A DNA stretch of 64,000 bases from Hexactinellida sp. DTS-2022 (GCA_028753945.1 JAPNXP010000005.1:62001-126000); one strand, 5' to 3'; positions 1-11,029 are shown, counted from the stretch's first letter. The notes: generated from the letters alone by a model not told the origin. Numbers and translations: made by a program.

Positions 1-28
1 TTGCATGCTATTATTATCTCTTCCCTAG

Positions 29-376
29 ACCGCCTATCTGTTCAACAACTGGCAGGCAAAGTACGAATGCTGCGGTTGGTACAACGGGTCCGCTTACGCC
101 TGGAGTCTATACGCCCAGTGGAATAACCCCGAGTGGAGGCCCACGAGCTGCTGCGGATGGCTAAACTCTACTGCATGGGAGAAGTGCACAAAAGACGCCG
201 ACACCTACTACTGGCAAGGCTGCAAGGGCCCCTTCCTCTCCGCCTATAGCAACCTGGAGTGGACATTCATCGGCATATCTATCGCCGCTACGGTTGTCGA
301 GGGGCTGGTGCTGCTGCTCTCGCTGCTGCTGGTCGGACTCGTGATGTCCTCCAAACCCCGCCCCGAGAAAGAGTAG
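29..376 (+). CDS. tetraspanin, C-terminal exon (gene starts outside the window)
   Basis: This is the last exon of a tetraspanin, a four-pass membrane protein that organises membrane microdomains. The exon follows an AG acceptor at 27-28 and runs 116 codons to TAG at 374-376. It holds most of the large extracellular loop, with the diagnostic CCG motif (AKYECCGWY), a second pair SCCGW and further loop cysteines. A hydrophobic fourth membrane segment (about 25 residues) follows, then a short charged tail ending KPRPEKE. AATAAA-type signals lie near 440. Two more tetraspanins lie at 3182-5104, so this is one member of a local family. Segments 1-3 are upstream of the window. Confidence 0.9.
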   Translation, partial: TAYLFNNWQAKYECCGWYNGSAYAWSLYAQWNNPEWRPTSCCGWLNSTAWEKCTKDADTYYWQGCKGPFLSAYSNLEWTFIGISIAATVVEGLVLLLSLLLVGLVMSSKPRPEKE

Positions 377-504
377 AGCCTTATTCACTTACACTTTTAG
401 TATTTCTTACGAACTATTTATACAATTATTTATTATTTCAATAAAATAAATATACCCCATGGTTTACTAAATCACTTATTTACAACTAATAAAAACTAAA
501 TGCT

Positions 505-2152
505 TCAAACGTGTACTTCCTGTGCTTTCTGCCAGTCAGCAAGGTAGATGCATTCCTTGCTCAGAATCGGTTGGTAGGTATTGTCCGTCAGCAGCTGGCA
601 GCCCCCCAGGTACGCCGCGTGCTCTCGCTCGCTCTGCGCGTTTATGCCGATCTGGAATCCCCTGCGGTCCCTACAGAATACAGGTAACTGTAGTACAACT
701 CCCTACATAATACAGGTGACACTAATGCCTATAACACTATAGCCTACCCCTGCTGCGAGAGGATGAGGGTCAGCTCCTTGTGCAGCCGCTCGGGCAGCCC
801 CGGCAGCAGGGAGGTGCCGCCCACCAGCAGCACGCGCTTGGCCAGGCCGCGTCTCAGGTCGATGTCCACGCGTTCAAGCGCCTGCGCCACGTACCGCGGG
901 AGCGAGGGGAAGTCCCGCCCCATGAGTCCCGGCTGGAAGAGCACCTCCGCGCACTGGAACCGCTCGGCGCACACCCGCAGGCTGCAGTGCGCACTGTTCG
1001 GCGGCGCGAACTCGGCCAGGTCCACGGCTCTCTCGAGGCTAGACACAGGATAACAGCTGTCGACCGACCGGACAACTCACCTCTGCGGGTCCTCCTCCGC
1101 CAGGGCCAGCTCCCGCTCCGGGTCCAGCGACACGAAGGCGTGTCTCTCCTTCAGCAGACGCCACAGGTAGCTCTCCACCAGCGAGGAGGTGCGCACGTTC
1201 CGCTTAGCCAGCAGCTGCGCGAGGTACGCGTCGATCAGGTGTCCCCCCAGCTCCGGGTTCCGCTGCGCCGCCGACTCAAGGACTATTCCCTCCACGATGG
1301 GAACAACCTCCATGCCCCCGCCAACCCGCACCACAAGAGCTATAAGAGCGTAACAGACAGGAGACAGGGGACAGGGGGACAGGTATAAGGGGGGCTACTA
1401 ACCTGTGAGAGAGGCGGGGTCGTGGTAGAGAGAGAGGCGAGTCGCCGGCAGGAGGGTCAGGGCCCCGAGTCCGAGCTCCCCGAGGATGACGTGGCATATG
1501 TCCTCCGTGTAGCCGGTCCATGCGTGCGGCAGCGCGAGCAGCAGACGGACCCTGTGTCTCTCCCGTATGCGCATCAGGTCGCAGAGGAGGTAGTAGAGCA
1601 GCGAGCTCAGATGCAGCGGCCGGAACACGTTCTGCCGCAGGTCCTGCGAGTACCGGAACCCCTCCGTTAGCCGGGAGCCGGTTCGCCGCGAGGCCGGCAG
1701 CGCCGCCTCGAAACCCCAGCGGAACTCTGCGCTCAGCTCCGCCTCCTCCGCGTGCGTCAGCACCGACGGGAAGTACAGCAGCGGCCCGCCCGCCCCCTGC
1801 TGGGAGAACCCTATACACAGTACAGTACATTATAGTATAGCACAGTATAGTATAGTAGCACAGAACAGTACAATACAGTACAGCACAGTATAGTACAGCA
1901 CAGTATATTAGTACAGAGCTATAGAAGAGCGCTTACCTGCGCGGACAGAGCAGGAGCCCACGACCACCACCAGGTCCGCCACCTCTTCGGGGTGCGACTC
2001 GAAGTGCAGAGTCATCTGACTCTTCACAAAGCCGGGGTTCAGCATTTCCTGGCGAATTGTGTCGAACCATTCTCCCGCCTCCTCGTCGCTGGTGGCTCGG
2101 CACGTGAACCACTTGTTGCTCTGTCTGTCTCGCACCTAGCACCACTAATAAC

Positions 2153-2188
<36 letters not shown>

Positions 2189-3073
2189 GACTGCTATCTT
2201 GCCTGCACCACGGAGCTCCCCTCCTGCCACCTGACGCTGCTCATAAGATCTCCGCTCTCCCCCTCCGGCCCCTCTATCGGCAGCAGAACCTAACAGAACA
2301 GCTGATTACAGCTGAGTAGGCCGGGCATAAGCCTACCTTTATCTTGGGCTTGCAGCTGGCTGGGTCCCCGGGCTGCTGCTGGTAGCACGTGAGTGTGCTG
2401 TCCGACACAAACAGGTACTTGCTGCGGTAGCGACGGAACAGTCCGGGCCGCGTCTGTCCGAGACTCAGCGTCTCTAGGATGCCCTCTTTGCGGAGGCGGG
2501 AGCGGTGGAAGTGCGAGTTCTGCGTCCGGTAGAGCTCCAGCAGCAGGCGCGTCGGGTCCCAGGCCGTCACGCGGAAGTCAGCCAGACAGGTCGGGTCGAA
2601 CTCGGGCCGCCCGCGGGCCCTCCGAAAGGAGAAGAACTTCCTTCCTAAACACAATAAAAATAACTTTCTTCCTAAAGACAATAATAATAACTTTCTTCCT
2701 AAACACAACAATAATAACTTTCTTCCTAAACACAATTATCAGATAGCATTCATGAGCTGGCTATATAATCAGATACAGTGGAATTGCTTTATTAGCAATT
2801 CGCATTTTGCATGAAATTTGGTTGCTAATAGGTGGAGTTACTTATTAGAGAAACAGAAATAACATTAAAAGTTCGCTTGGGGACTTTTAAGTTGCTAATA
2901 AAGCAATTCCACTGTACTATATAGAGCTGCGGTTACGGACTCGTGGATACGGCTCTCTGGGGGCGGGGCAGGGTAGCGGGCTTGTCTCTGTCGGAGCTCG
3001 GCCCGGCGGCCCCCAGCTGGGAGTCCGAGATGGAGAGGTGTCGGGACAGGGGCGGGGCCTCCTCTGCGGACAT
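505..3073 (-). CDS. PH-domain/actin-like fusion protein
   Basis: I model eight exons, on the minus strand: 3073-2937, 2640-2337, 2289-2203, 2135-1937, 1810-1403, 1339-1081, 1038-748, 670-505. They join in frame to 616 aa. Residues about 97-208 look like a pleckstrin-homology domain (KEGILETL at the start, a C-terminal helix with EWFDTIRQEM). Residues about 215-616 look like an actin fold: GSCSVRAGF for phosphate loop 1, FPSVLTHAEEA, VRVGGGMEVVPIVEG for phosphate loop 2, VLLVGGTSLLPG, and a C-terminal AAYLGGCQLL that matches actin's IGG segment. The acidic residues of both phosphate loops are replaced, so ATP hydrolysis is doubtful. I do not recognise a named family with this order. The 2202-2136 intron would be GC-AG. 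The first two exon borders are the least certain. Confidence 0.72.
1812..1920. repeat. degenerate CAGTA/TAGTA short tandem repeat
   Basis: About 105 bp made of shuffled ACAGTA, TAGTA and GCACAGTA units, inside an intron of the PH/actin-like gene. Confidence 0.75.
2149..2188. repeat. (AAC)n microsatellite
   Basis: About 13 AAC units ((GTT)n on the coding strand), next to the proposed GC donor of an intron in the PH/actin-like gene. GTT/AAC runs recur in this window at 10623, 24446, 42120 and 54571. Confidence 0.9.
2640..2736. repeat. 27-bp tandem repeat in first intron of the PH/actin-like gene
   Basis: Four imperfect copies of a unit like CTTTCTTCCTAAACACAATA plus an AAT-rich end. On the minus strand each copy carries TTTAGGAAG, which resembles the acceptor used for exon 2, so the acceptor region itself appears to have been multiplied. 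Confidence 0.7.
2776..2914. mobile_element. MITE, TA target duplication (CAGTGGAATTGC ends)
   Basis: A 139-bp element with terminal inverted repeats CAGTGGAATTGCTTTATTAG and its complement. It is flanked by TA on both sides and lies in an intron. The form fits a pogo/mariner-type non-autonomous element. Related sequence with GCTCGCTTG occurs near 41330-41450 and 45605-45690. Confidence 0.85.
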
Positions 3074-3181
3074 GCTAGCAGCGAATAGTCAGGCGCTAGT
3101 CAATAGGATAATGTAGTACAATCATATAAATGATAGGTATAAATAAATTAGTTCATAGGTAGCTAAATATAAGAGATCGGT

Positions 3182-4114
3182 TTACTCTTCCTCCTCCTTT
3201 CCCGCGGCGCTCTCCCGCTCGCGCGCCGCGTAGAACAGCTGCGGCACCAGCAGCCAGAGCGGCAGCAGCGCCGCCAGGAACTGGAACGCGCCCGCCGCCT
3301 TCCCCAGCGCCACCAGCGCCCACTGGACAGAAGCCAGGTACCAGAGCCAAGTCGCGGCGCAGCCCTCCTCCGGGATGATGGCCCGTCCGTTGTAGGAGGC
3401 CACACTCTCGTCGCACTCGTACTTGTTTACGGTAAAGTCGTCGCAGCAGGAGCGGGGCCGCCAGGAGGCCAGTTCGGGGAGTTTTGGGACAGCGGGCGAG
3501 ACGGCCGTGGCTTCCCAGAGGGCATAACTAGCCGCCGATCCGTTGCTATAGTCCGCGCCGTTGTTGTAGCCGCAGCAGCCGAACGAGTCCTGGAACCAAC
3601 CGAGATAGTCTCCGAACTAAAAATAGAATAAACTGTAAGCAACTCCCAATAATTAAGTAGGCGTTAGACTAACCCAGTTGTCCGGCGCGAAGGTTACGTA
3701 TTTGGTTCGATTCTCCAGTATTGCCGGCAGGCCCGGGAGCCCCTCCAGCCACTGGTCGACCTGCAGCGTCACGGCCACGGCATCCATGGTTACTCCGAGT
3801 ATGAGTCCCATTGCCAGCAGGCCCAGCAGCAGCTGCCAGCGGCGCGGCTGCACGAACAGAAACAGGACCCCCGTCAGGACCCCGAGAGCGGAGAGCGCTA
3901 TTAGCAGCAGCCCGCTGGTCAGCAGCAGCGCCAGCACAAGCTGCATCTGCGGCCCGTACGCCAGTAAGTAGAAGGCGGGGTTCCGCGCGTAGCCGGCGTA
4001 CTGCCAAGCGGAGAGAGTGGTGAGGGCCAGCCCCAGGACCGCCCCCACCGAGTAGAGGCTGATGAGCAGCGAGCTGAGCGCTATCTTCAGGGCCACGGAG
4101 CGACGGACCTTCAT
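3182..4114 (-). CDS. tetraspanin (two exons)
   Basis: Exons 4114-3674 and 3616-3182 give about 290 aa. Exon 1 carries a short basic N-terminus (MKVRRSVALK) and three hydrophobic segments, and then the start of the large loop. Exon 2 holds the loop with FGCCGYN (CCG motif) and RSCCDD, then a further cysteine (EEGCAA), the fourth membrane segment and an acidic tail ending KEEEE. The donor is GTTAGT and the acceptor TTTTTAG. The order of three membrane helices, CCG loop and fourth helix is the normal tetraspanin plan. The gene lies 102 bp from the next tetraspanin and is transcribed in the same direction, which suggests tandem duplication followed by strong divergence. Confidence 0.92.
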
Positions 4115-4216
4115 AGCAAGTCTAATTCGATTGCAAACAAATGTAAACAGGAAGCGGAGTAGAATGCGCAGTAGCGGTCGATAAATAAGTGTAAATAGTA
4201 ATAAATAGAAATAAAA

Positions 4217-5104
4217 CTAGGATTGTTTAGGGCTAGGGGTCCAGATGAGACCCCATATCACCATAGTTACCGGGACCAGACAGAAGTATGTGGCCCATAT
4301 AGCGATGATAACTCCCAGCTGAGACGCGTACAGCCCATTGAGAGCTGCCTGCACGGACGCGGCGCAGGGGACCGGCGAGTAGGAGGGGTCCCACCGGCGA
4401 CAGGGGAGCGTCTGGTTCCAGCAGCAGCTGTCCGGCAGCCAGGCGAGAGAGCTGTTCGCGGTTATGGCCGCCACCGAGTCCACAAAGTCTGTCGAGTTAT
4501 AGACCCCGCAGCAGCGGCGCTCTAACTGCCACTCGTCCCAGTAGGTCCGGAACTAAACAGGCATAAGTACATAGGGATATAGGACAGGGGACAGGGGATA
4601 AGGGGACTCACCTGGAACAGGTTACTAGAGTACGTGGGCCCCTGCAGACGGGTCCGCAACTCCTCTAGCACGAGAGGAGAGACACGGGTTGAGTCTATCC
4701 AGAAGAGAGAGGCCGCCACCGCGTAGGCCGTGCCCAGGAGGAAGCTGGAGGTCAGGAACAGCACCAGGAAGGTAACTAGGGAGGGCTAATTAGAGTCTAG
4801 CTTTGGAATGGTAAGAGCGCTAACCGGCCGTGACTCTCAGTTTGTCCGCCAGTAGGAGCCCCCCCGCCACGGCCCCTGCCGCCCCCACCAGCGCCAGACA
4901 CCCGCTGAGCATCAGGAAGAGCGCGAGCAGCCCTCGCGAGTAGCGCGCGTGCGTCGCGACAAGTTCCGCGAGTGTGAAGTCCTCCGAGACCACCGCGGCC
5001 CACTCCCAGGCCGCTATGTACAGAGAGGCGAGGCCCAATGCGATCAGGAGCAGATTCAGGAAAATAAATAGCGAAATGAGAGATTGTCGAATCAAGGAAT
5101 TCAT
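4217..5104 (-). CDS. tetraspanin (three exons)
   Basis: Exons 5104-4825, 4775-4612 and 4552-4217 give about 259 aa. The first membrane segment is near residues 8-34 (LISLFIFLNLLLIALGL). Two more lie in the exon 1/2 region and the fourth near the C-terminus. The large loop has the CCG motif (ERRCCGVYN) and DSCCWN, plus two further cysteines (LPCRRW, VPCAAS) to close the disulphides. Exon phases are consistent. The promoter is probably in the 240-bp gap shared with the divergent MORC-like gene at 5344. The sequence is only distantly related to its two tetraspanin neighbours. Confidence 0.9.
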
Positions 5105-5343
5105 GTTGTTATATTTCTATGTTAGCGCATCGGCTACTCGCTCCAATAGAGTACATTGCGAATATTATATATCTTGTTGTGGTGTGTTTACAATACTATA
5201 TTGAGGAAACACAATTAGGTGAACTACTCCAAACAGAGTAGAAAAGTGATTTTTGTCCAACCACAATCTAATCAGGCTACTACCTACTCAACTATTGAAA
5301 TTGTATCCGTCAATACTACACCATTTGCATTCCTCACATTCTA
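5105..5343. promoter_or_regulatory. short divergent promoter region between tetraspanin and MORC-like gene
   Basis: 239 bp, AT-rich, lying between two start codons on opposite strands, so it must serve both genes. No clear TATAAATA box like those of the bZIP genes was seen. Confidence 0.5.
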
Positions 5344-8300
5344 ATGGACCGCGTTGTTGTTAGGATTCAAGCGAAGAGTTTGAATCCCGCCGAGCAAGAA
5401 GAGCTCTCCTTCACTCTCGTCTCGAGAGGGACCATAGAGGACAGGTTAGTTGTTGAATTTGGAATTTCTGACTTCACTATTCGGACGGATAACTGGCTCT
5501 CTAAGGTAAGTTGGATATTAGAGAAGTCCAATAATGGAAGCAAGACTTGATATATAAATACGAGACTGTCAGGACTATATACTCTGGTATGCCCACAGAG
5601 AGTGGAGTATTCAGTTCCGCCTCCCTATAGGATATCCCCGGTAGAACTTGAGTTGTCGCAGTATGTGCGCGTCCGTGAGCTGAACGGGCACTGGGAGGGC
5701 GTTATGCCAGTCATCCTATCGAACAGTTCCACACAGAATAGAGACGTGGACGACTTCCGAAGGATGGTCACGTTTCTGCGGAACAAGGGCTATGTGAGTC
5801 GTCTTTTCGTTTCTAGCAAATAGCAGGAATGTTCCGTGTGTCTGCCGTGATTATGCTAGCACTCTGTAGGCAGGGCGAAGCCAGATGGAATCCAAGAGTG
5901 TGTATTTGAGTCCGTCCGACGCCACTGATGAGAACGGGTTCACAATCCTAAAATTGAAGTTTCGGAAAGTTCCCTCTTACCTGGACAGGCCCATGCGGCA
6001 GCTCTCCTCTAAGGTATTCTGTCTGTAATTCCCTTTGTATGGTGACGTCACTCTGTTGTTTGCAGCGACACCTGTCAGATTCCGACGGCAGGAAGCGCTC
6101 TGAGACCTCAAACTATTCGCAGGTGAGCTCACTAGTGCTGTCTTGTAGCTCCGCTTTATTGTTTGTTCGTAGCACAATTCTGTCAGTGACAGCGGAGCCA
6201 GGAAGGGCTCTGAGTCTAAAGTGAGTTATATCGGTCCGGTTGCGCATATGTTATTTGTGTCATTTAGAGCGACCTGGGCAGCTCTCTGCACAGCATAGCG
6301 CACAACGGTTCCCAGATTTCTTCCCTCGCCAAGTCGCTGCTGCCGACCAGGCCCGAGCCGGAGCCCGCCAGCCCCGCGGACGACTGGACTATTTCCAAGG
6401 TCACCGCGGGATCTTCCAACGTAGACTTGAAGGCCTCTCTTGTCCCCCCTAAGACCACAGGTACGAATATCAGCTCTCCATAGGATTAGGCTTCAGCCGT
6501 GTGTGTAGGCTCCGAGGTTCTGACCACGCCCCCCGCCTCGCCCCTCACGCCGGACACCACGCGGGACCACCGGGCCATCGACCGGTTCGACAGACCGGCC
6601 TTCAAATACTCGCTTCTCGTCTCTATGGCGGACCGGCACTCGGCTTGGGTGTTCGGCGCAATCGCAGAGCTCATTGACAACTCCGTGGACGCCGTCGCCT
6701 CCAAGGTCGAGATTGGGATTACGCATCACTTTTCCTGCGAGGCCCACTCGGGACCGGCGCTATTCGTGCTTGACGACGGACAGGTAGCCCCCTGGCGAAT
6801 AGGAATGTGCCCTGTTTCGGAATCTTACCGTTTGCTTGTGAGTAGGGAATGACGCACTCCGAGATGCAGAGAATGATGGAGTTCGGTCACGACTTCTCGG
6901 AGGGTCCCCAGAAGGAGACGCAGCGCATCGGCCAGTACGGAGTCGGGTTCAAGAGCTCCGCTATGCGTCTCGGTGAGTCTAGCCTTGCTTTTCCCAGCTG
7001 TTGCTATAGCCCCCCCCCCCCCTTTAGGCCAGAGCGCACTGGTGCTATCGCACAGCCGCAAGGAGCAGACCTTCTCGCTGGGGTTCCTGTCGCTGCCGTA
7101 CAACCGCGGCCGCAGCTCCGTCTCCGTCCCGGTCCTCTCTTTCCACGCGGAGTCCTTCAACCCGCTCTACACCTCGGCGCAGGACGTGGAGAATGCGCTG
7201 CACGACATAACCATACACACAGGTGAGTCTTGTCACCCCCCCCCCCCCTGTCTCCGAACCGACTTATCACACCTCGCAGGAATAAACCCAATCGCCATCG
7301 GCTCCGAGTTCCAGCTGCTCAAGTCCCTCTCTCCCTCCGGAACTAAGATTCTCATTTTCGACCTGCACCGGGACGACCAGCAGCTCGACTTCACGACTGA
7401 CCAAGACGACATTAGGATCAGCGCCCCCCAGAGCGGCCCGGCGCGCGCGGGGCCCCTGCCCCCCTTCCTGCGGAACTCCAGACGCCACATCGCCACGGAC
7501 ATCCCCCCCGACTACTCCCTCAAGGTATACTGCTCGCTGCTCTTCCTGCTGCCGCCACTGGAGATATTCATACGCGGCTGCGCCGTCTCCAACAAGTGAG
7601 TTCTCGCCTCTTTATGTTCCTTTCTAACTAGGGTGACCAGAGGATTTTGGGCCAAAACCTGGACATTTCTCAAAATTTCGACTAAAAACCTGGATAATTT
7701 AGAAAATTACTGGACATCGTACAATAATTCTAAAAATCTGGACTGTCCAGGCTAAAAATTGTACAATGGTCACCCTAGCTATAACGCCCCTAGGCCCGTG
7801 TTGGACCTGCTGCAGAACCAGAAAAGGAAGACCTTCTCCATCGAGGAGCCGGGGCGCAGCGACCCCTTCGGCGGCCCCCCCGCCCCCGCGGACAAGCCCC
7901 CCGAGGTCGAGAAGTACGTCGCATACGTGGGCTTCTGCCAGGAGGACAAGGACCGGGCCCTGGGGGGGTTCCTGCTCTACTACAGGAACAGGTGAGTGCC
8001 CCGGCTACCCTATGCCCTGTTACGTCACTGCTGCCATAGACTAATCCTCACGTACCACCGAGTGGGCATCCAGACCAAGAACCTGGACCTGGCCAACGGC
8101 GTCATCGGCGTGGTGGACTCCCGCGGCCTGCCGGTGCTAAACACGAAGCAGGACTTCAATCAGAACTCCAAGCACTTCGTCACTCTCGAGAGACACCTGG
8201 CCGAAATAGTGGAGCACTACTATTGGAACTTTGTTAATCCGGACGTGAAGGTTAGTCCCCAATAAGTTCCCCTATCCCCTGTGTAATATACAGGCATTTG

Positions 8301-8887
8301 TGAATACGCTCATAATCCTGGTCTGATCCAATTTTTCATAACTCAATTTTTTCGCGCTCCTAAATTCTAATTTTCCAAAAATTATGCTCCAAAAGGAGCG
8401 TCTCGCGCTCCTTGATACTTATTCCTTGCCTATCCCCTGTCCCCTGTCCCCTGTCCCCTATCCCCTATCGCTCCGTGTCTCTAGGTCACGCCGCTGCCGC
8501 CCAAAGCCCGCACAGAAGACGAGTCCATTTGGCTGCAATGCAACCACTGTCAGAAGTGGCGGCGCCTAAAGTCCTGGGACCAGGGCAAGCAGGTCCCCAA
8601 GTTCTGGTTCTGTCGCATGAACCCTGACCCCAAGTTCAACTCGTGTCTCTCCCCCGAAGAGACTCAGCGCCGCTCCGAGGTCACCACAGGTTAGTCCCCC
8701 CCCCTGCCCCCCCACTCGCGCGGTTATTTATTCTGCCTTAGGCGTCACTTCCGGCGCTCAGATTAGTAACGGAGCTAAGTCTAAGTTCTCAACATTCCAG
8801 TCCACCCCTTCCGTCGCGAAGGAGAGTCTTACTTTCCAAAACACTTATTCCCAATTAGAGACCAGTGCTAAGCGCCGAAAGATTTGA
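5344..8887 (+). CDS. MORC-family GHKL ATPase with CW zinc finger
   Basis: I model fourteen exons: 5344-5505, 5599-5793, 5870-6013, 6066-6122, 6173-6220, 6268-6460, 6497-6783, 6846-6972, 7028-7222, 7280-7595, 7794-7991, 8040-8250, 8485-8689, 8742-8887. They give 827 aa in one frame. The GHKL ATPase begins near residue 300: AIAELIDNSVDA (Mg/ATP asparagine), FVLDDGQGM across a junction, and IGQYGVGFKSSAMRLG. A CW-type zinc finger follows (WLQCNHCQKWRRL, then FWFCRMNPD and C). The protein ends with basic KRRK. MORC proteins are nuclear ATPases that compact chromatin and silence genes or transposons. The ~265-residue extension before the ATPase is unusual, since animal MORCs normally start close to it. 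No long coiled coil follows the CW domain. Confidence 0.88.
7627..7778. mobile_element. MITE with CTAGGGTGACCA inverted ends
   Basis: A 152-bp element inside a MORC-like intron. The left end CTAGGGTGACCA and right end TGGTCACCCTAG are perfect inverted repeats. The inside is AT-rich with repeated ACCTGGA/TCTGGAC words. Confidence 0.85.
8286..8437. mobile_element. GGAGCG-hairpin repeat family, copy 1
   Basis: Recurring ~170-bp intron element with TCTGATCCAATTTT near one end, CCAAAAATTATGCTCC in the middle, and a short hairpin GGAGCGTCTCGCGCTCC near the other. Further copies are at 35637, 37513, 51828, 55744 and 59826. Confidence 0.8.
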
Positions 8888-9002
8888 ACTCCTTAGTCGC
8901 TTTTGATCATTTGTTGCTTTTTGACTTATTTCTCAATTAATGATTTATTCTTTGCCCCTCTCTCTATAACATTCCTTCTGCCGCTCCGGTTGCTAGCTAG
9001 CT

Positions 9003-10741
9003 ATGGCACTTTGTTTCCTGTCTGCGGAGGAGCGGGAGGCGCGGGTCCGCAGTCGCGCGATTGACCGAAACCTGCGTCGCGAGAAACAGCTGGTGAAGAA
9101 TAGCATCAAGATTCTGCTGCTGGGCGCCGGCGAGTCGGGCAAGAGCACCGTCCTTAAGCAGATGCGCATCCTACACGGGGGCGGATACTCAGCCTCCGAC
9201 AAACAGGACTTCAGATCAGTCGTGTACCACAACATTCTAAAGGTACCCCTGTCTTATGTCCCCTGTCTTATGTCTATACACTACAGTGGATGCAGGTTAT
9301 AAGAACATCGTAGGGAACTGCATATAATGTTCTTATAACAGACATAAATTATATATGGTATATGGCAACCGTTTTCCAGGAGAATTTCTCATAACCTGCA
9401 TCTATCTACTATACTAACTCTGTAGGGCACTAAGATCCTGATAGAGGCTAGGCGACGCATGGGGCTGGAGTGGGAGAACTCCGAGAACGAGCGACACGCG
9501 CAGCGGGTCTCGGGGTACCGGGCCCTGGACATGGAGCCCGAGCAGTTCCTGCATTACGTCACGCCCCTCATCTCCCTCTGGGAGGACGACGCCATTCAGG
9601 GCACCTTCGCCAGGCGTCGCGAGTTCCAAATTGTGAGTTAGTTCCAGTTCCGGTTATAAGCTGTGTGTTCATATTAGAGCACATTGGGAATTTACATTGG
9701 CTTAATGGGCCGGTCAAGTTAATGTGTTAATGAGCTATGTGTGTAGGGAGACTCGGTGCAGTACTTCTGCGACAGACTATCGGAGGTGGGCACTCTGGTG
9801 AGTTGTGAGCTAATGCTGCTCTATAGGCTTAATAGCGCTGCTTAGGATTATCTGGCTTAATAGCGCCGCTTAGGATTACCTGGCTTAATAGCGCTGCTTA
9901 GGATTATCTGCCCTCTAACGACGACATCGTGCACGCGCGTAAGGCGACGCGGGGAATAGTGGAGTACAACGTGACTGTGAAGGAGCAGAACTTCCGGATA
10001 GTGGACGTGGGGGGGCAGCGGTCCCAGCGACAGAAGTGGTTCCAATGCTTCGACAACGTAGATGCCATCCTGTATCTGGTCGCCTCCTCCGCTTTCGACC
10101 AGAACCTGTTGGAGGACCGCGTGACCAACCGACTGGTCGAGTCCGTTAACATATTCGAGACGATTGTTAATAACAGGTGTTTCAAGAGCGTATCCATCAT
10201 CCTGTTTCTGAACAAAACAGATCTGTTAGAGGTACCAGCCTGTATTTGCTATAATATACTGATTATCTAATTACAGTAAAACCTTCAGGAAGTGAACACC
10301 CTGGGACCAGCCAAAATGTTCAGTTTTCATGATTTATCATAACGCGTGTCTAAATCAATAGGAAAATTTATGTATTCGCTATGCTAATTTATCTTATTTC
10401 TGTTTATCTAATTATTTTGTTATCTGTTTATAGGAGAAAGTGAAGACAACTCTGATTACAGATTATTTTCCAAACTTTGAGGACGACCCACACGACCTGA
10501 ATGCCGTTCAGGTATTTATCGTTTCTCTGTTCGACTCAGTTCGCTACTCCCGCGACAGAGATCTCTTCTACCACAGAACAACCGCCACCTCCACAGAGCA
10601 GATGAAGTTCATCGTAAAGGTATCTCTTGTTGTTCTTGTTGTTGTTGTTGTTGTGTTGTGTTGTATTATAACCTCTACTCTTCTTAGGTTGTAGCTGACA
10701 TGCTAATACAGGAACATCTCAAATCCATGAGTTTCGCATAA
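9003..10741 (+). CDS. GNA13: heterotrimeric G-protein alpha subunit, G12/13 class
   Basis: Six exons (9003-9242, 9426-9632, 9747-9797, 9902-10231, 10434-10619, 10688-10741) give 355 aa. The GTP-binding signatures are intact: GAGESGKST, the switch-I catalytic arginine in [26 protein letters not shown] with the catalytic glutamine, and NKTD. The long match [19 protein letters not shown] followed by [16 protein letters not shown] is characteristic of G-alpha-12/13, which couples GPCRs to RhoGEFs. The C-terminus ends SMSFA, unlike vertebrate members. There is no N-terminal MGxxxS myristoylation signal, as in G12/13, and a cysteine near the start (MALC) could be palmitoylated. The acceptor of exon 4 sits in a triple 28-bp tandem repeat. 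Confidence 0.95.
9283..9411. mobile_element. GGTTATAAGAACATCG MITE family, copy in G-alpha intron 1
   Basis: Starts CAGTGGATGCAGGTTATAAG and ends with an imperfect complement (CATAACCTGCATC). The internal GGGAACTGCATATAATGTTC is shared with copies at 33012, 51230, 53645, 61480 and 63278. Confidence 0.8.
9828..9911. repeat. triple 28-bp tandem repeat carrying the splice acceptor
   Basis: Three copies of CTTAATAGCGCTGCTTAGGATTATCTGG start at 9828, 9856 and 9884, with only one or two differences each. Every copy contains CTTAG followed by GATTA(T/C)CTG, which is the exon 4 start of the G-alpha gene. The last copy is the in-frame acceptor (exon from 9902). Confidence 0.9.
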
Positions 10742-11029
10742 ACGCTATTTTATTCAATCTTTCAGAATATCTTATCTATATATTTCATTTTTATTTCTTG
10801 AGTATTTTTAATATTTTAGTCATTAAAGTTATATTTATTAAAGTGTGACAATATTTAATCTTTGGTTTCGAATAATTTGAGAACAGAGTTGGTTGCTCTG
10901 ACGTGAGCACATTCCAATGGGTTCTCTGCCACAGCACGTATCCTGGCAACGCAAACTCCGTACAGGAATGCGGGCTCTGGCTTCAGAAGCCCGCGGTCCT
11001 ATTTATAGCAGCCGAGTCGAGAGAGAGAA
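10742..11029. other. intergenic region between G-alpha and sulfatase genes
   Basis: AT-rich at the left end (probable 3' UTR, with ATTAAAG near 10823). From 10890 it becomes GC-richer toward the sulfatase start. CTATTTATAG at 10998-11007 is a possible TATA-like element about 25 bp before the ATG. Confidence 0.4.

Noticed and set aside
6185-6220. Acceptor at 6185-6186 for MORC-like exon 5
   Set aside because: It would open with a stop codon. The acceptor at 6171-6172 gives an in-frame exon resembling exon 4.
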